A DNA stretch of 64,000 nucleotides from Paenibacillus vietnamensis. Lineage in GTDB: Bacteria; Bacillota; Bacilli; Paenibacillales; Paenibacillaceae. A model generated the notes under the pieces. The model did not search any database. It was given only the letters and a program-made list of their open reading frames with translations, and was not told the DNA's origin. The DNA is taken from NCBI RefSeq assembly GCF_020169515.1, contig NZ_JAHMHW010000024.1, positions 1 through 64,000 on the forward strand. The letters are read 5' to 3'. The position numbers and the translations under genes were made by a program. Positions 40,036-47,558 of the stretch are shown here, in pieces. Numbering within the stretch: the stretch's first letter is position 1; each line of letters starts with the position of its first letter.

Positions 40036-40087
40036 CAGTTATTTTTGATCAAGAACCGGCAATGGGGGAAAATAACTGGTTTTTTTG
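40036..40087 (+). other. hairpin element in the gap before yabP
   Basis: In the 447-base gap 39966-40412, CAGTTATTTT and AAAATAACTG are perfectly complementary over 10 bp with a 23-base loop and are followed by seven T residues. It looks like a second terminator or a small repeat-type palindrome. Elsewhere in the gap GAGGCTG/CAGCCTC (about 40303-40329) and GCCGG/CCGGT make further short hairpins. I see no gene in the gap. Confidence 0.5.
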
Positions 40088-40412
40088 TATCTAAAAAAGG
40101 AACTGCCCTCGTAACATAGGGATATTGGGAGATTTAGCTACACAAAATCCAGCTATTATTGCCAATTCGCAGAATCGATAGATTTAAATACACTGAATCC
40201 ATTTATGAACAGTACGCAGTGCGAAGCGGACGAGAGGGTGCGCTGTTTTCCAGATTACCCACCCGGCCTTTGTTTCAAACAAACCCGGCCCGTTTAAATA
40301 CCTTGAGGCTGTTAGGCAGAGGCAGCCTCATACAGGCCGGTGCAAAAACCGGTTCTAATTGTTTTCCCGTCCCCATAAGCTAGTCTTAAATCAGGAGACG
40401 GGGGACGAGTCG

Positions 40413-40700
40413 ATGGTTGACCAAAGCAAAGGACAAAAGCGGCAGGAAGTCAGAATGACGAACCGAAGGCTGCTTGAGCTTACCGGCGTTTTGAAGGTGG
40501 AGAGCTTCGACAGCGAAGAGTTTCTGCTGGAGACGGAGCTGGGTGTCTTAACGGTTAAAGGGCAAAACCTGCACATGAAGCATTTGAGCCTGGAGCAAGG
40601 GCTTGTATCGATCGAAGGGCTGGTCCATTCCCTCGCCTATTTGGACGGCACCCAGAACGCATCGAAATCCAAAGGCTTATTCGGGAAGCTGTTTAAGTGA
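40413..40700 (+). CDS. yabP: sporulation protein YabP
   Basis: A 95-residue YabP/YqfC-family protein of the mother cell, needed for spore development in B. subtilis together with YabQ. Conserved block NRRLLELTGVLKVESFDSEEFLLET and the GVLTVKGQNLHMKHLSLEQG stretch identify it (each quoted in part). I start at ATG 40413 after GGGGACGAG; an in-frame ATG at 40359 is less likely. A CATAAGCTA at 40374-40382 could be a mother-cell -10, but no convincing -35 is present. Overlaps yabQ by 4 bases. Confidence 0.92.
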   Translation: MVDQSKGQKRQEVRMTNRRLLELTGVLKVESFDSEEFLLETELGVLTVKGQNLHMKHLSLEQGLVSIEGLVHSLAYLDGTQNASKSKGLFGKLFK

Positions 40701-41305
40701 CGTTAAGCATGCAGTGGATGACGATGGCAGTTATGCTGCTGTCAGGCCTCGGCATGGGAACGGTATTCGACGGCTACCGCGTCGTATCGAATGAGCTGAA
40801 GTTCCCGCGCTGGTGGCTGCCGGTGCTCGATGTCGTGTACTGGATGGCAGCGGCGCTGGCCGTCTTCAGGGTGCTGTACGCCAGCAACAACGGCGAGATG
40901 CGGGCGTACGTTTTTGTTGGACTGGCTTTCGGGGTGCTGCTCTATTACTGGCTGTTCAGCAGGCTGGTCATTTCCATAGTCAAATGGCTTATTAAAGCCG
41001 TGCGCAAGCTGATTTCCTTCGTGCTGAAATGTCTCGATATCCTCATCGTCAAGCCGATCGTGCTGCTCTATAAACTCATTATTTTAATGTTCGGAATTGG
41101 GTCTGCAATCACTATTTTCATTTACAAAATTGTGCTACAATTGGTTCGTCCTTTTTGGCGTTTATTTGTTTGGATGGTCAGGCCCGCACTCCGTCCGATC
41201 GGAAGGTGGCTGGCGCCTTACTGGGCCAAATGGCAGCTGAAGGAGAAACTCGCCAATATTGGACGACTAATCTCCCGGTTATGGGGCAGATGGTTTAGGA
41301 GGTAA
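40697..41305 (+). CDS. yabQ: spore cortex biosynthesis protein YabQ
   Basis: A 202-residue membrane protein required for cortex formation. Five or so hydrophobic stretches: about 5-22, 42-58, 70-87, 105-130 and 135-155, then a basic amphipathic C-terminus rich in W and R. GTG start overlaps the yabP stop (GTGA), giving MTLSMQWMTM like B. subtilis YabQ. divIC follows after 8 bases. Confidence 0.92.
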   Translation: MTLSMQWMTMAVMLLSGLGMGTVFDGYRVVSNELKFPRWWLPVLDVVYWMAAALAVFRVLYASNNGEMRAYVFVGLAFGVLLYYWLFSRLVISIVKWLIKAVRKLISFVLKCLDILIVKPIVLLYKLIILMFGIGSAITIFIYKIVLQLVRPFWRLFVWMVRPALRPIGRWLAPYWAKWQLKEKLANIGRLISRLWGRWFRR

Positions 41306-41313
41306 CACCGCTC

Positions 41314-41625
41314 ATGGCAGCGAAAGTTAACAAGAACAAGAAGACAGGGAATGCGGGCACGAAGCGCCGGTTTAAACTGTGGATGATGTTCATCGTGCTA
41401 TTTATGGGCTGGGCGGGTTATACGGTCTTTGGTCAGATGCAGCTTAAGGATACGACGAGTGCAAAGCTGGAGGCCATACAAGGCCAGATCAGCGCGGCAG
41501 CGAAAGATAGCGAAGAGCTTAAACGGCAGATTGAACGGTTGAACGACCCGGAATATATCGAACAGCTTGCGACTAAGGATCATGGTATGGTCAAGAAGGG
41601 CGAAAAGCAAATTTTCAGTGATTAA
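41314..41625 (+). CDS. divIC: septum formation initiator DivIC (FtsB-like)
   Basis: A 103-residue bitopic division protein. A lysine-rich cytoplasmic start, one membrane span (about 22-41), and an extracellular coiled coil (about 45-85) ending in the conserved NDPEYIEQLATKDHGMVKKGE block (in two parts). It forms the DivIB-DivIC-FtsL complex that activates septal wall synthesis. TTAGGAGG precedes the ATG. Confidence 0.95.
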   Translation: MAAKVNKNKKTGNAGTKRRFKLWMMFIVLFMGWAGYTVFGQMQLKDTTSAKLEAIQGQISAAAKDSEELKRQIERLNDPEYIEQLATKDHGMVKKGEKQIFSD

Positions 41626-41653
41626 ATCGGGCTTTAAATCGGGTGATCGTCTG

Positions 41654-41683
41654 TTGACCTTCCTTTGGCGGTTCGGTTATAAT
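41654..41683 (+). promoter_or_regulatory. sigma-A promoter of yabR
   Basis: TTGACC (41654-41659), 18 bases, TATAAT (41678-41683), 90 bases before yabR. The S1-domain gene therefore has its own promoter in addition to any read-through from divIC. Confidence 0.7.
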
Positions 41684-41773
41684 CACGTTAATAGCGGTTT
41701 CGCAAAACTATCGGTTTAAGCTTATACAGTCGGTTTTGCTTCGCATAACTTTTAGGGAGGAACATTTTATTTT

Positions 41774-42277
41774 ATGGCAATTGAAGTGGGCGCTAAGTTA
41801 GAAGGAAAAGTGACGGGCATTACGCATTTCGGGGCATTTGTCGACTTGTCGGGAGGTGTCACGGGTCTAGTTCACATTTCGGAAATCGCTGATAACTACG
41901 TCAAGGACGTGAAGGATCACCTTAAGATCGACGATGTCGTGAAGGTTAAAGTGATCAACGTGGACAAAGACGGTAAGATCGGACTTTCCATTAAGCAAGC
42001 CATTGACCGGCCTGAAGGTCAACCCGCGCCACAATCACGCGAGCGTCACGGCGGCGGAAGCGCTGGAGGTGCTGGCGGCGGAGAACGTTTCAACCGCGGA
42101 GGCGGTGGCGGTGGCGGACGTCCCTTCAACAAACAATCGTCTGGCAGACCAGCCTACGGCAAACCGTCATTCGAGGATAAAATGTCACGTTTCCTGAAAG
42201 ACAGCGAAGAGCGCATCTCCTCTCTGAAGAAGAATACGGAGGGCAAACGCGGAGGACGCGGAGCCAAGCGGGTATAA
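41774..42277 (+). CDS. yabR: S1-domain RNA-binding protein YabR
   Basis: A 167-residue protein with one S1 domain (about 3-75; GAKLEGKVTGITHFGAFVDL, GLVHISEIAD, VKVKVINVD, IGLSIKQA). The rest is a long flexible region: a glycine-rich stretch (about 95-120) with GGG and RGG-like repeats, then a basic tail. S1 proteins of this type bind mRNA; the family is polynucleotide-phosphorylase-like. The G-rich tail is an RNA-binding, possibly phase-separating feature. Confidence 0.93.
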   Translation: MAIEVGAKLEGKVTGITHFGAFVDLSGGVTGLVHISEIADNYVKDVKDHLKIDDVVKVKVINVDKDGKIGLSIKQAIDRPEGQPAPQSRERHGGGSAGGAGGGERFNRGGGGGGGRPFNKQSSGRPAYGKPSFEDKMSRFLKDSEERISSLKKNTEGKRGGRGAKRV

Positions 42278-42303
42278 GCAATCAACTTTTTATGAATAAC
42301 AAG

Positions 42304-42330
42304 GCAGGGCCGATTCGGCTCTGCTTTTTT
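42304..42330 (+). terminator. yabR intrinsic terminator
   Basis: GCAGGGCCGA and TCGGCTCTGC pair with one wobble and no spare loop bases beyond two, followed by six T residues. Confidence 0.85.
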
Positions 42331-42591
42331 GCTGTTTATGCCTTGGAATCGGGCTGCTCAGCTTCCCAGTGTCTTGTCGTATTGCGTTTTATTCCTCCTT
42401 CGTCCAAAAACTTTTCCCCCAACCTCCATCATTCCCGACAGGTTCCTACGTCCATTCGCCAACAAAAAAGCGCTTTCAAAATGACTGTTCCTGTCGGACG
42501 AAGCTGAAGGCGCATTTCCATCAGAACGTTCAATCCTATACGGGACGTATGTTTGGCGGTTTGCTGACAATGACTGCGCGGCCAATTCTTT

Positions 42592-42658
42592 TTGTCGGAA
42601 AAAACTTTTTGACAAGCTCCTTTAACTGACAAACTTTATACGGACGACCTCCTATAAT
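42592..42658 (+). promoter_or_regulatory. Spo0A-type promoter of spoIIE
   Basis: TATAAT at 42653-42658 has no -35 at normal distance; TGACAA (42627-42632) is 20 bases upstream. In B. subtilis the spoIIE promoter has a 21-bp spacer and needs Spo0A~P. Imperfect 0A-like words TTGTCGGAA (42592-42600) and TTGACAAG (42609-42616, reverse CTTGTCAA) lie upstream. The rest of the gap 42331-42695 shows no gene. Confidence 0.55.
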
Positions 42659-42695
42659 GGGGAACACAATACTTTCGGATGGGTGGTGTCGGTAA

Positions 42696-45191
42696 GTGGA
42701 TAAGGATAGCGCAGGTACGATTCCCGGTGTTAAGCGGGCGAATATATTCCAGTCGGCAATGCGGAAAGGGCGGGAATGGATTGCAGCACGCCGCTTCATT
42801 CAAGCGATTACAGCGAAAAAATGGGCTTTTCTATTGGTCGGTATAGCGTTCTTGCTTGGCAGGGCGGTTATCCTCGAATCGCTTATGCCATTTGCCATCG
42901 CTTATTTCGCGGTGATCTACTTCCTGAGAAGAGATATTTATCCTTGGGTGGCCATTTCGCTCGTTGCCGGCAGCTGGCTGGCGGCGGATCCCGCCCCGAT
43001 GTGGATTGCGATGGAAATCGCGGTGCTTTTCCTGTTCCTGAAGGGACTGGAGGCATACGAAAAAGCGGAGCTGCAGTCGGCGCCGATTCTTGTGTTCGCG
43101 TCTGCACTGCTTGTCCAGATGTTCAGCGTGTTTATCGGGGACGAGCTCAGCTGGTATAATTTCATGCTTGTCGTCGTGGAAGCGGCGCTTGGCTTCGTGT
43201 TAACGCTTGTATTCATTCAAGCGATTCCTATACTCACGGTGACAAAAAAATCGGCCTCGCTCAAAAACGAGGAAATCATTTGCCTGATGATTCTGCTGGC
43301 TTCCGTCATGACGGGTGCTGTCGGCTGGGTCGTTTACGATATGTCGGCCGAGCATATTATGTCGCGTTACATGCTGCTGCTGTTTGCTCTGGCAGGCGGC
43401 GCACCGCTTGGCGCTTCCGTCGGCGTTGTTGCAGGCTTAATTCTGAGCTTGGCGGATTTCGGGGCAGTCGTGCAAATGAGCTTGCTTGCTTTTGCCGGAC
43501 TGCTTGCCGGATTGCTGCGTGAAGGCGGCAAAATGGCCGCCGCGTTCGGAATGCTGCTTGGAACGTCGATTTTATCCATATATGTAGGCAGTCAGGCTGA
43601 TGTGATGAGCTCGACCTGGGAGTCGGTTGCGGCCGCAACTTTGCTCATGCTGACGCCTCGCAGTATGATCCGCACGATTTCGCGTTATGTGCCGGGCACG
43701 AACGAACACGCGAAGTCGCAGCATGAATACGCCAAGCGGGTTCGCGAGGTTACGGCCGAACGCGTCTCGCAATATTCGGAGGTGTTTCAGCAGCTATCTC
43801 GAAGCTTTGGGCAACTAAACGGAACGGCGGCAGCCGCCAGGAACAAGGAGGATGAGATCAACCATTTCATGAATGCCGTTGCGGAGCGCAGCTGCGTTAG
43901 CTGCCACCGGCAAAAAGCCTGCTGGGAGGATAAGTTTTTTCATACGTACAATATGATGACCGAAATGATGACGGCGGTGGAGGAGGACCGCGTGCCCGCA
44001 GGGAAGGAGATTCCCCGCGCCTGGTCGGCTCACTGCGTGAAATCGTCGCAGGTGCTGCTGGATATGCGCCAGCAGTACGAGCTGTACCAGAATAATATGC
44101 ACTGGAAAAAGCAAATATTCGATTCCCGCCAGCTGGTTGCGGACCAGCTGAACGGAGTGTCGCAGGTTATGGAGGATTTGGCCAAAGAAATTAAAAGAGA
44201 GGGGCAGACGCTGCATTTGCAGGAAGAACAAATCAGAGAGGCGGTGGAAGGGCTCGGTTTATCGATACAAGGGATTGATATCGTAAGCTTGGAGGAGGGG
44301 AACGTCGAGATTGAGCTTTACCACACTTTTGAGAAAGGATTTGATGAATGCCGGAAAATTATCGCGCCGCTGCTAAGCGATATTTTAGGAGAGCATATTG
44401 CGGTAAAATCGGAGCATCCTCCTGCGAAGCAAGGGGAGCCGGCGCTTGTTGCGTTCAGCTCGGCCAAGCAGTATGAGGTAGAGACGGGCGTCGCCGGGGC
44501 AGCCAAAGGGGGAGACTTGCTGTCGGGCGACAGCTTCAGCATGGTCGATATCGGAAACGGGAAATTCGCGGTTGCGATCAGCGACGGAATGGGCAACGGC
44601 GAACGGGCCCGTCAGGAGAGCAGCGCCGCCCTGTCGATTTTGCAGCAGCTGCTGCAATCGGGCATGGACGAGAAGCTTGCGGTAAAGTCCGTCAATTCGG
44701 TGCTGCTGCTCCGCTCCTCGGATGAGATATTCGCTACGGTCGATTTGGCGATCGTCGATTTATATACGGCTCAAACGACATTTTTGAAGATCGGCTCGAC
44801 GCCGAGCTATATTAAAAGGGGGAACGACGTCATTCCGGTGACGGCAAACAACTTGCCGATCGGTATTTTGCAGGATATCGACGTAGACTTCGTGTCTATG
44901 CAGATGCAGTCCGGCGATACGCTTGTCATGATGAGCGACGGCATCTATGATGCGCCTGGACATGCGGTGAACAAGGAGCTGTGGATGAAAAGAATGATCG
45001 CCGAGCTGGAGACGGAGGACCCTCAAGAGATGGCCGATGCGCTGCTCGAGAAGGTGGTCCGTCACCATAACGGAGAGATCGTCGACGATATGACGGTTCT
45101 GGTTGCGCGAATCGACAAACATTTGCCGGAGTGGGCGTCGTTCCGCTTTCCGGGAGTGTCGCGCATGGAGCGCCCAAGGACGGTGAGCTGA
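42696..45191 (+). CDS. spoIIE: stage II sporulation protein E (PP2C phosphatase)
   Basis: An 831-residue septal phosphatase (B. subtilis 827). The N-terminal third holds about ten membrane spans (about 45-330); the middle region binds FtsZ and oligomerises, with a CVSCHRQKACW cysteine cluster near 395-405; the C-terminal PP2C domain (about 600-822) has GDSFSMVDIGNGKFAVAISDGMGNGE (in blocks), MMSDGIYDAPG and DDMTVLVARI metal-site aspartates. It dephosphorylates SpoIIAA to free sigma-F in the forespore. GTG start. Confidence 0.96.
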   Translation: MDKDSAGTIPGVKRANIFQSAMRKGREWIAARRFIQAITAKKWAFLLVGIAFLLGRAVILESLMPFAIAYFAVIYFLRRDIYPWVAISLVAGSWLAADPAPMWIAMEIAVLFLFLKGLEAYEKAELQSAPILVFASALLVQMFSVFIGDELSWYNFMLVVVEAALGFVLTLVFIQAIPILTVTKKSASLKNEEIICLMILLASVMTGAVGWVVYDMSAEHIMSRYMLLLFALAGGAPLGASVGVVAGLILSLADFGAVVQMSLLAFAGLLAGLLREGGKMAAAFGMLLGTSILSIYVGSQADVMSSTWESVAAATLLMLTPRSMIRTISRYVPGTNEHAKSQHEYAKRVREVTAERVSQYSEVFQQLSRSFGQLNGTAAAARNKEDEINHFMNAVAERSCVSCHRQKACWEDKFFHTYNMMTEMMTAVEEDRVPAGKEIPRAWSAHCVKSSQVLLDMRQQYELYQNNMHWKKQIFDSRQLVADQLNGVSQVMEDLAKEIKREGQTLHLQEEQIREAVEGLGLSIQGIDIVSLEEGNVEIELYHTFEKGFDECRKIIAPLLSDILGEHIAVKSEHPPAKQGEPALVAFSSAKQYEVETGVAGAAKGGDLLSGDSFSMVDIGNGKFAVAISDGMGNGERARQESSAALSILQQLLQSGMDEKLAVKSVNSVLLLRSSDEIFATVDLAIVDLYTAQTTFLKIGSTPSYIKRGNDVIPVTANNLPIGILQDIDVDFVSMQMQSGDTLVMMSDGIYDAPGHAVNKELWMKRMIAELETEDPQEMADALLEKVVRHHNGEIVDDMTVLVARIDKHLPEWASFRFPGVSRMERPRTVS

Positions 45192-45289
45192 GGAGAGTGA
45201 CGTGACTGGGATGACGAAGCTTGTGGCGGTTTTGGATGACGGATAAAGGAGGAGTTTACGAAATAGACCGGGTATCATCTGTTTATACG

Positions 45290-45352
45290 GAGCCTTATTG
45301 CCTCTTTCGGCCAGCGCGCGGCCGACGGGCATTCGGGCTCTTTTTGTTTTTT
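45290..45352 (+). terminator. spoIIE intrinsic terminator
   Basis: GAGCC/GGCTC encloses TGCC/GGCA and a strong CGGCC/GGCCG core; TTTTTGTTTTTTT follows. Confidence 0.82.
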
Positions 45353-45412
45353 TAAGATGCAGGAAGTATAAGTTTCACAAGTACATAGATGGGGTGGTCT
45401 GATTGGTTGCTT

Positions 45413-45673
45413 CTATGCTGGAATGTACTTTTTACATTGGAGAGTGGGATAATTTCGGTTAAAAGCTGGCTGTGCTGTAGTTTTTGCAGCTGAGATGCCA
45501 GGTTCGTCTTCTTTTGCCTCCAACACCTTTCTAGTCTCTAAATCTGGTGTAAAAAATGCAGTAGAATACTCGGGATGACGCTTCAATAGAGATTCTGGTG
45601 TACAAAATACATCTGAACCGGGCACGAGTCTTGGAAAATCCCTTGGAAGTTGGCGGTTCCTTTCCACTTTCAT
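45413..45673 (-). CDS. doubtful small hypothetical protein
   Basis: An 86-codon frame on the minus strand beginning MKVERNRQLPRDFPRLVPG. It is polar, without signal peptide or recognised motif. A possible ribosome-binding site (AGGAGAG) is 17 bases from the ATG, too far to be convincing. Codon use is more A/T-rich than in the neighbours. It could be the relic of a foreign gene in the AT-rich gap between spoIIE and yabS, or a chance frame. Confidence 0.25.
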   Translation of the reverse strand: MKVERNRQLPRDFPRLVPGSDVFCTPESLLKRHPEYSTAFFTPDLETRKVLEAKEDEPGISAAKTTAQPAFNRNYPTLQCKKYIPA

Positions 45674-45750
45674 TCGTTTTTTGGTTTTAACTCTCCTAAA
45701 ATAGGCAAAGCTGATAGAAAGGCTGGTGCCGGATCTGGGCTGGCGAAGCC

Positions 45751-45867
45751 GTGTTTGTCACTCATACGTTTTGGTATCTATATTTGTTAACCAAACACGA
45801 AGCCTTTGCTTACGAAGTAGTGTTTGTCACTCATACATTTTGGTATCTATATTTGTTAACCAAACAC
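45751..45867 (+). repeat. tandem 48-bp repeat with promoter-like sequences before yabS
   Basis: Two copies (45751-45798 and 45820-45867; 47 of 48 bases identical) lie 69 bases apart start to start. Each is bounded by GTGTTTG and CAAACAC in inverted order and contains TTGTCA, 18 bases, TATATT, a plausible sigma-A promoter. The second copy ends 3 bases before the yabS ribosome-binding site (AGGAGGG at about 45871). So yabS may have two nearly identical promoters, or the repeat forms a leader hairpin. Confidence 0.85.
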
Positions 45868-45886
45868 TTTAGGAGGGTAATCAATT

Positions 45887-46612
45887 ATGAAACAAATATT
45901 GTTAATAACGGACGGCTGCTCCAACGTAGGATTAAGTCCGGTGGTGGCGGCGGCGCATGCGAGCTCGGAGGGCATATCGGTGAATGTAGTCGGCGTGCTC
46001 GATCATGGCGACGTAGGCGAGCTTGGAGCCGCTGAAATCGATGAAATTGCCCGCGCCGGAGGAGGGCTGAGCCGGCTGGTGAATATGCGGCAGCTTTCGC
46101 AAACGGTGCAGATGATGACGCGCAAAACGGTTGTACAGACGATTCAGCTGGCGGTACAGAAGGAGCTGAAGCAGGTGCTTGGAGACGGCTCGATTGAGGC
46201 TCTGCCGCCGGAGAAGCGCGGCGAGGTCGTTCGGGTGATCGACGAGCTCGGCGAAACGTCGGGACTCAAGGTAGCGCTGCTCATTGACGCGAGCGCCAGC
46301 ATGAAGCCGAAGCTGGCGGCGGTAGAAGAGGCAATCCGCGATCTGATGCTCAGCCTGCAGGCCAGACAAGGGAAAAGCGAGATTGCCGTCTTTCATTTTC
46401 CCGGTACGAGAAACGGCGATGATTGCGTAATGGACCTGAACTGGACGAGTCATTTGAACGGGGTCCAGGCGATTTTTCCGAAGCTGCAGATGGGCGGTAC
46501 GACACCGACGGGGCCGGCGATCATGCATGTGATTGATTTTTACCGTCAGGGCGATTATGGTAGACATAGTAGAGACGAAACGGATGGGATGATGAGTGGC
46601 TACGTCGTTTAG
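45887..46612 (+). CDS. yabS: VWA-domain protein YabS
   Basis: A 241-residue von Willebrand A-type protein. The metal site motif DASAS is at about 132-136 with the threonine in GGTTPTGPAI near 206. The strand LLITDGCSN, which normally comes late in a VWA fold, is here at residues 5-13, before DxSxS, so the domain order looks permuted. B. subtilis YabS is the same. It overlaps the kinase gene by 17 bases; the pair is conserved in spore formers, suggesting a shared task, but none is proven. AGGAGGG before ATG. Confidence 0.9.
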   Translation: MKQILLITDGCSNVGLSPVVAAAHASSEGISVNVVGVLDHGDVGELGAAEIDEIARAGGGLSRLVNMRQLSQTVQMMTRKTVVQTIQLAVQKELKQVLGDGSIEALPPEKRGEVVRVIDELGETSGLKVALLIDASASMKPKLAAVEEAIRDLMLSLQARQGKSEIAVFHFPGTRNGDDCVMDLNWTSHLNGVQAIFPKLQMGGTTPTGPAIMHVIDFYRQGDYGRHSRDETDGMMSGYVV

Positions 46613-47519
46613 AGCCGAGCTTCGCCGGGGCGCGGTAGTGACCGGCAAATGGAAGCAGGGAATATATCGGGTCGAAAGGTTGCTTGGCGAAGGAGCAAAC
46701 GGTAAAGTATATCTCGTACAGAGAGACCGCAGCTGGTATGCGATGAAAATCGGCTTTGACGCCATCGATCTGCAGTCGGAGATCAATGTGCTGCAGACTC
46801 TGGCCAAGCAAAGAAAGCAGGGGCAGGAAGCTTATTTGTATGACGTAGACGACATGTACGCGCCGGACGGAAAAAAATATCCGTTTTATATTATGAGGTA
46901 CGTGCGCGGCTTGCGGCTGGCCGAATATTTGAAGCAGCAGGGCCCGGAATGGTTCCCGTTAGTCGGCCTGAACCTACTGAACAAGCTGTCCAAGCTTCAT
47001 GAAGCGGGCTGGGTGTTCGGGGATTTGAAGGTGGAAAATGTGCTTGTCGCCGATTACGGCCATGTCGAATTGGTCGACTATGGCGGCGTTACGGCAAACG
47101 GCAAGAGCATTCGCCAGTTTACGGAAATCTATGACCGGGGCTACTGGAATTGCGGGCCTCGCTCCGCCGATCCGGGCTACGACATTTTCTCCTTTGCCGT
47201 GCTTTGCATTCAGCTCCACGAACCGAAGCGTCTGCACCAGTTGACAGCGGAGCTGCTGCCCCAGAATCGGTCGTCCGCCGATTTGATGGAAATCGTGGGG
47301 GCCAGTCCCGCACTCAGGCCGCTTTCGGGATGGCTCCGCAGAGCGTTGGACGGCCAGTTCCGGGACGGTTCCGATGCGGCTTTATCGTGGAGACTGCTGC
47401 TGCACAGGAAGGATACGCACAGACCGTCCTCGATGCCGCGCTGGTTGAAGGGTCTGGCTGCCGGTTCGGCTGTTCTTCTAGCCACCTCTGTTTATTGGCT
47501 GCTCCGGAACGTGCTGTAA
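46596..47519 (+). CDS. prkD: Ser/Thr protein kinase PrkD (YabT)
   Basis: A 307-residue Hanks-type kinase with C-terminal membrane span (about 286-304). Glycine loop LLGEGANGKVYLV (about 28-40), ATP lysine in YAMKIGF (about 50), catalytic loop FGDLKVENVL (about 142-151; usual HRDLKPEN), and DYG in VDYGG replacing DFG. In B. subtilis YabT is expressed in the forespore, is activated by DNA and phosphorylates RecA. It lacks the PASTA domains of PrkC. GTG start inside yabS. Confidence 0.92.
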   Translation: MATSFRAELRRGAVVTGKWKQGIYRVERLLGEGANGKVYLVQRDRSWYAMKIGFDAIDLQSEINVLQTLAKQRKQGQEAYLYDVDDMYAPDGKKYPFYIMRYVRGLRLAEYLKQQGPEWFPLVGLNLLNKLSKLHEAGWVFGDLKVENVLVADYGHVELVDYGGVTANGKSIRQFTEIYDRGYWNCGPRSADPGYDIFSFAVLCIQLHEPKRLHQLTAELLPQNRSSADLMEIVGASPALRPLSGWLRRALDGQFRDGSDAALSWRLLLHRKDTHRPSSMPRWLKGLAAGSAVLLATSVYWLLRNVL

Positions 47520-47558
47520 GCGGTCGGGCTTGCAAGCGAAACGAAGGTGAGGATACAT

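Noticed and set aside
40159..40383. 74-codon frame in the gap before yabP
   Set aside because: No ribosome-binding site and it runs across palindromes; likely chance.
41660..41673. TCCTTTGGCGGT shared with the dispersed repeat, inside the yabR promoter
   Set aside because: Only 12 bases match; this can occur by chance in 64 kb and no other part of the repeat is present.
42331..42695. tRNA genes expected before spoIIE by B. subtilis synteny
   Set aside because: No cloverleaf or tRNA consensus (GGTTCGA arm, CCA end) was found here or elsewhere in the window.
45721..45735. GGCTGGTGCCG, possible fourth repeat fragment
   Set aside because: Eleven bases only; too short to call a copy, though it lies in a disturbed gap.
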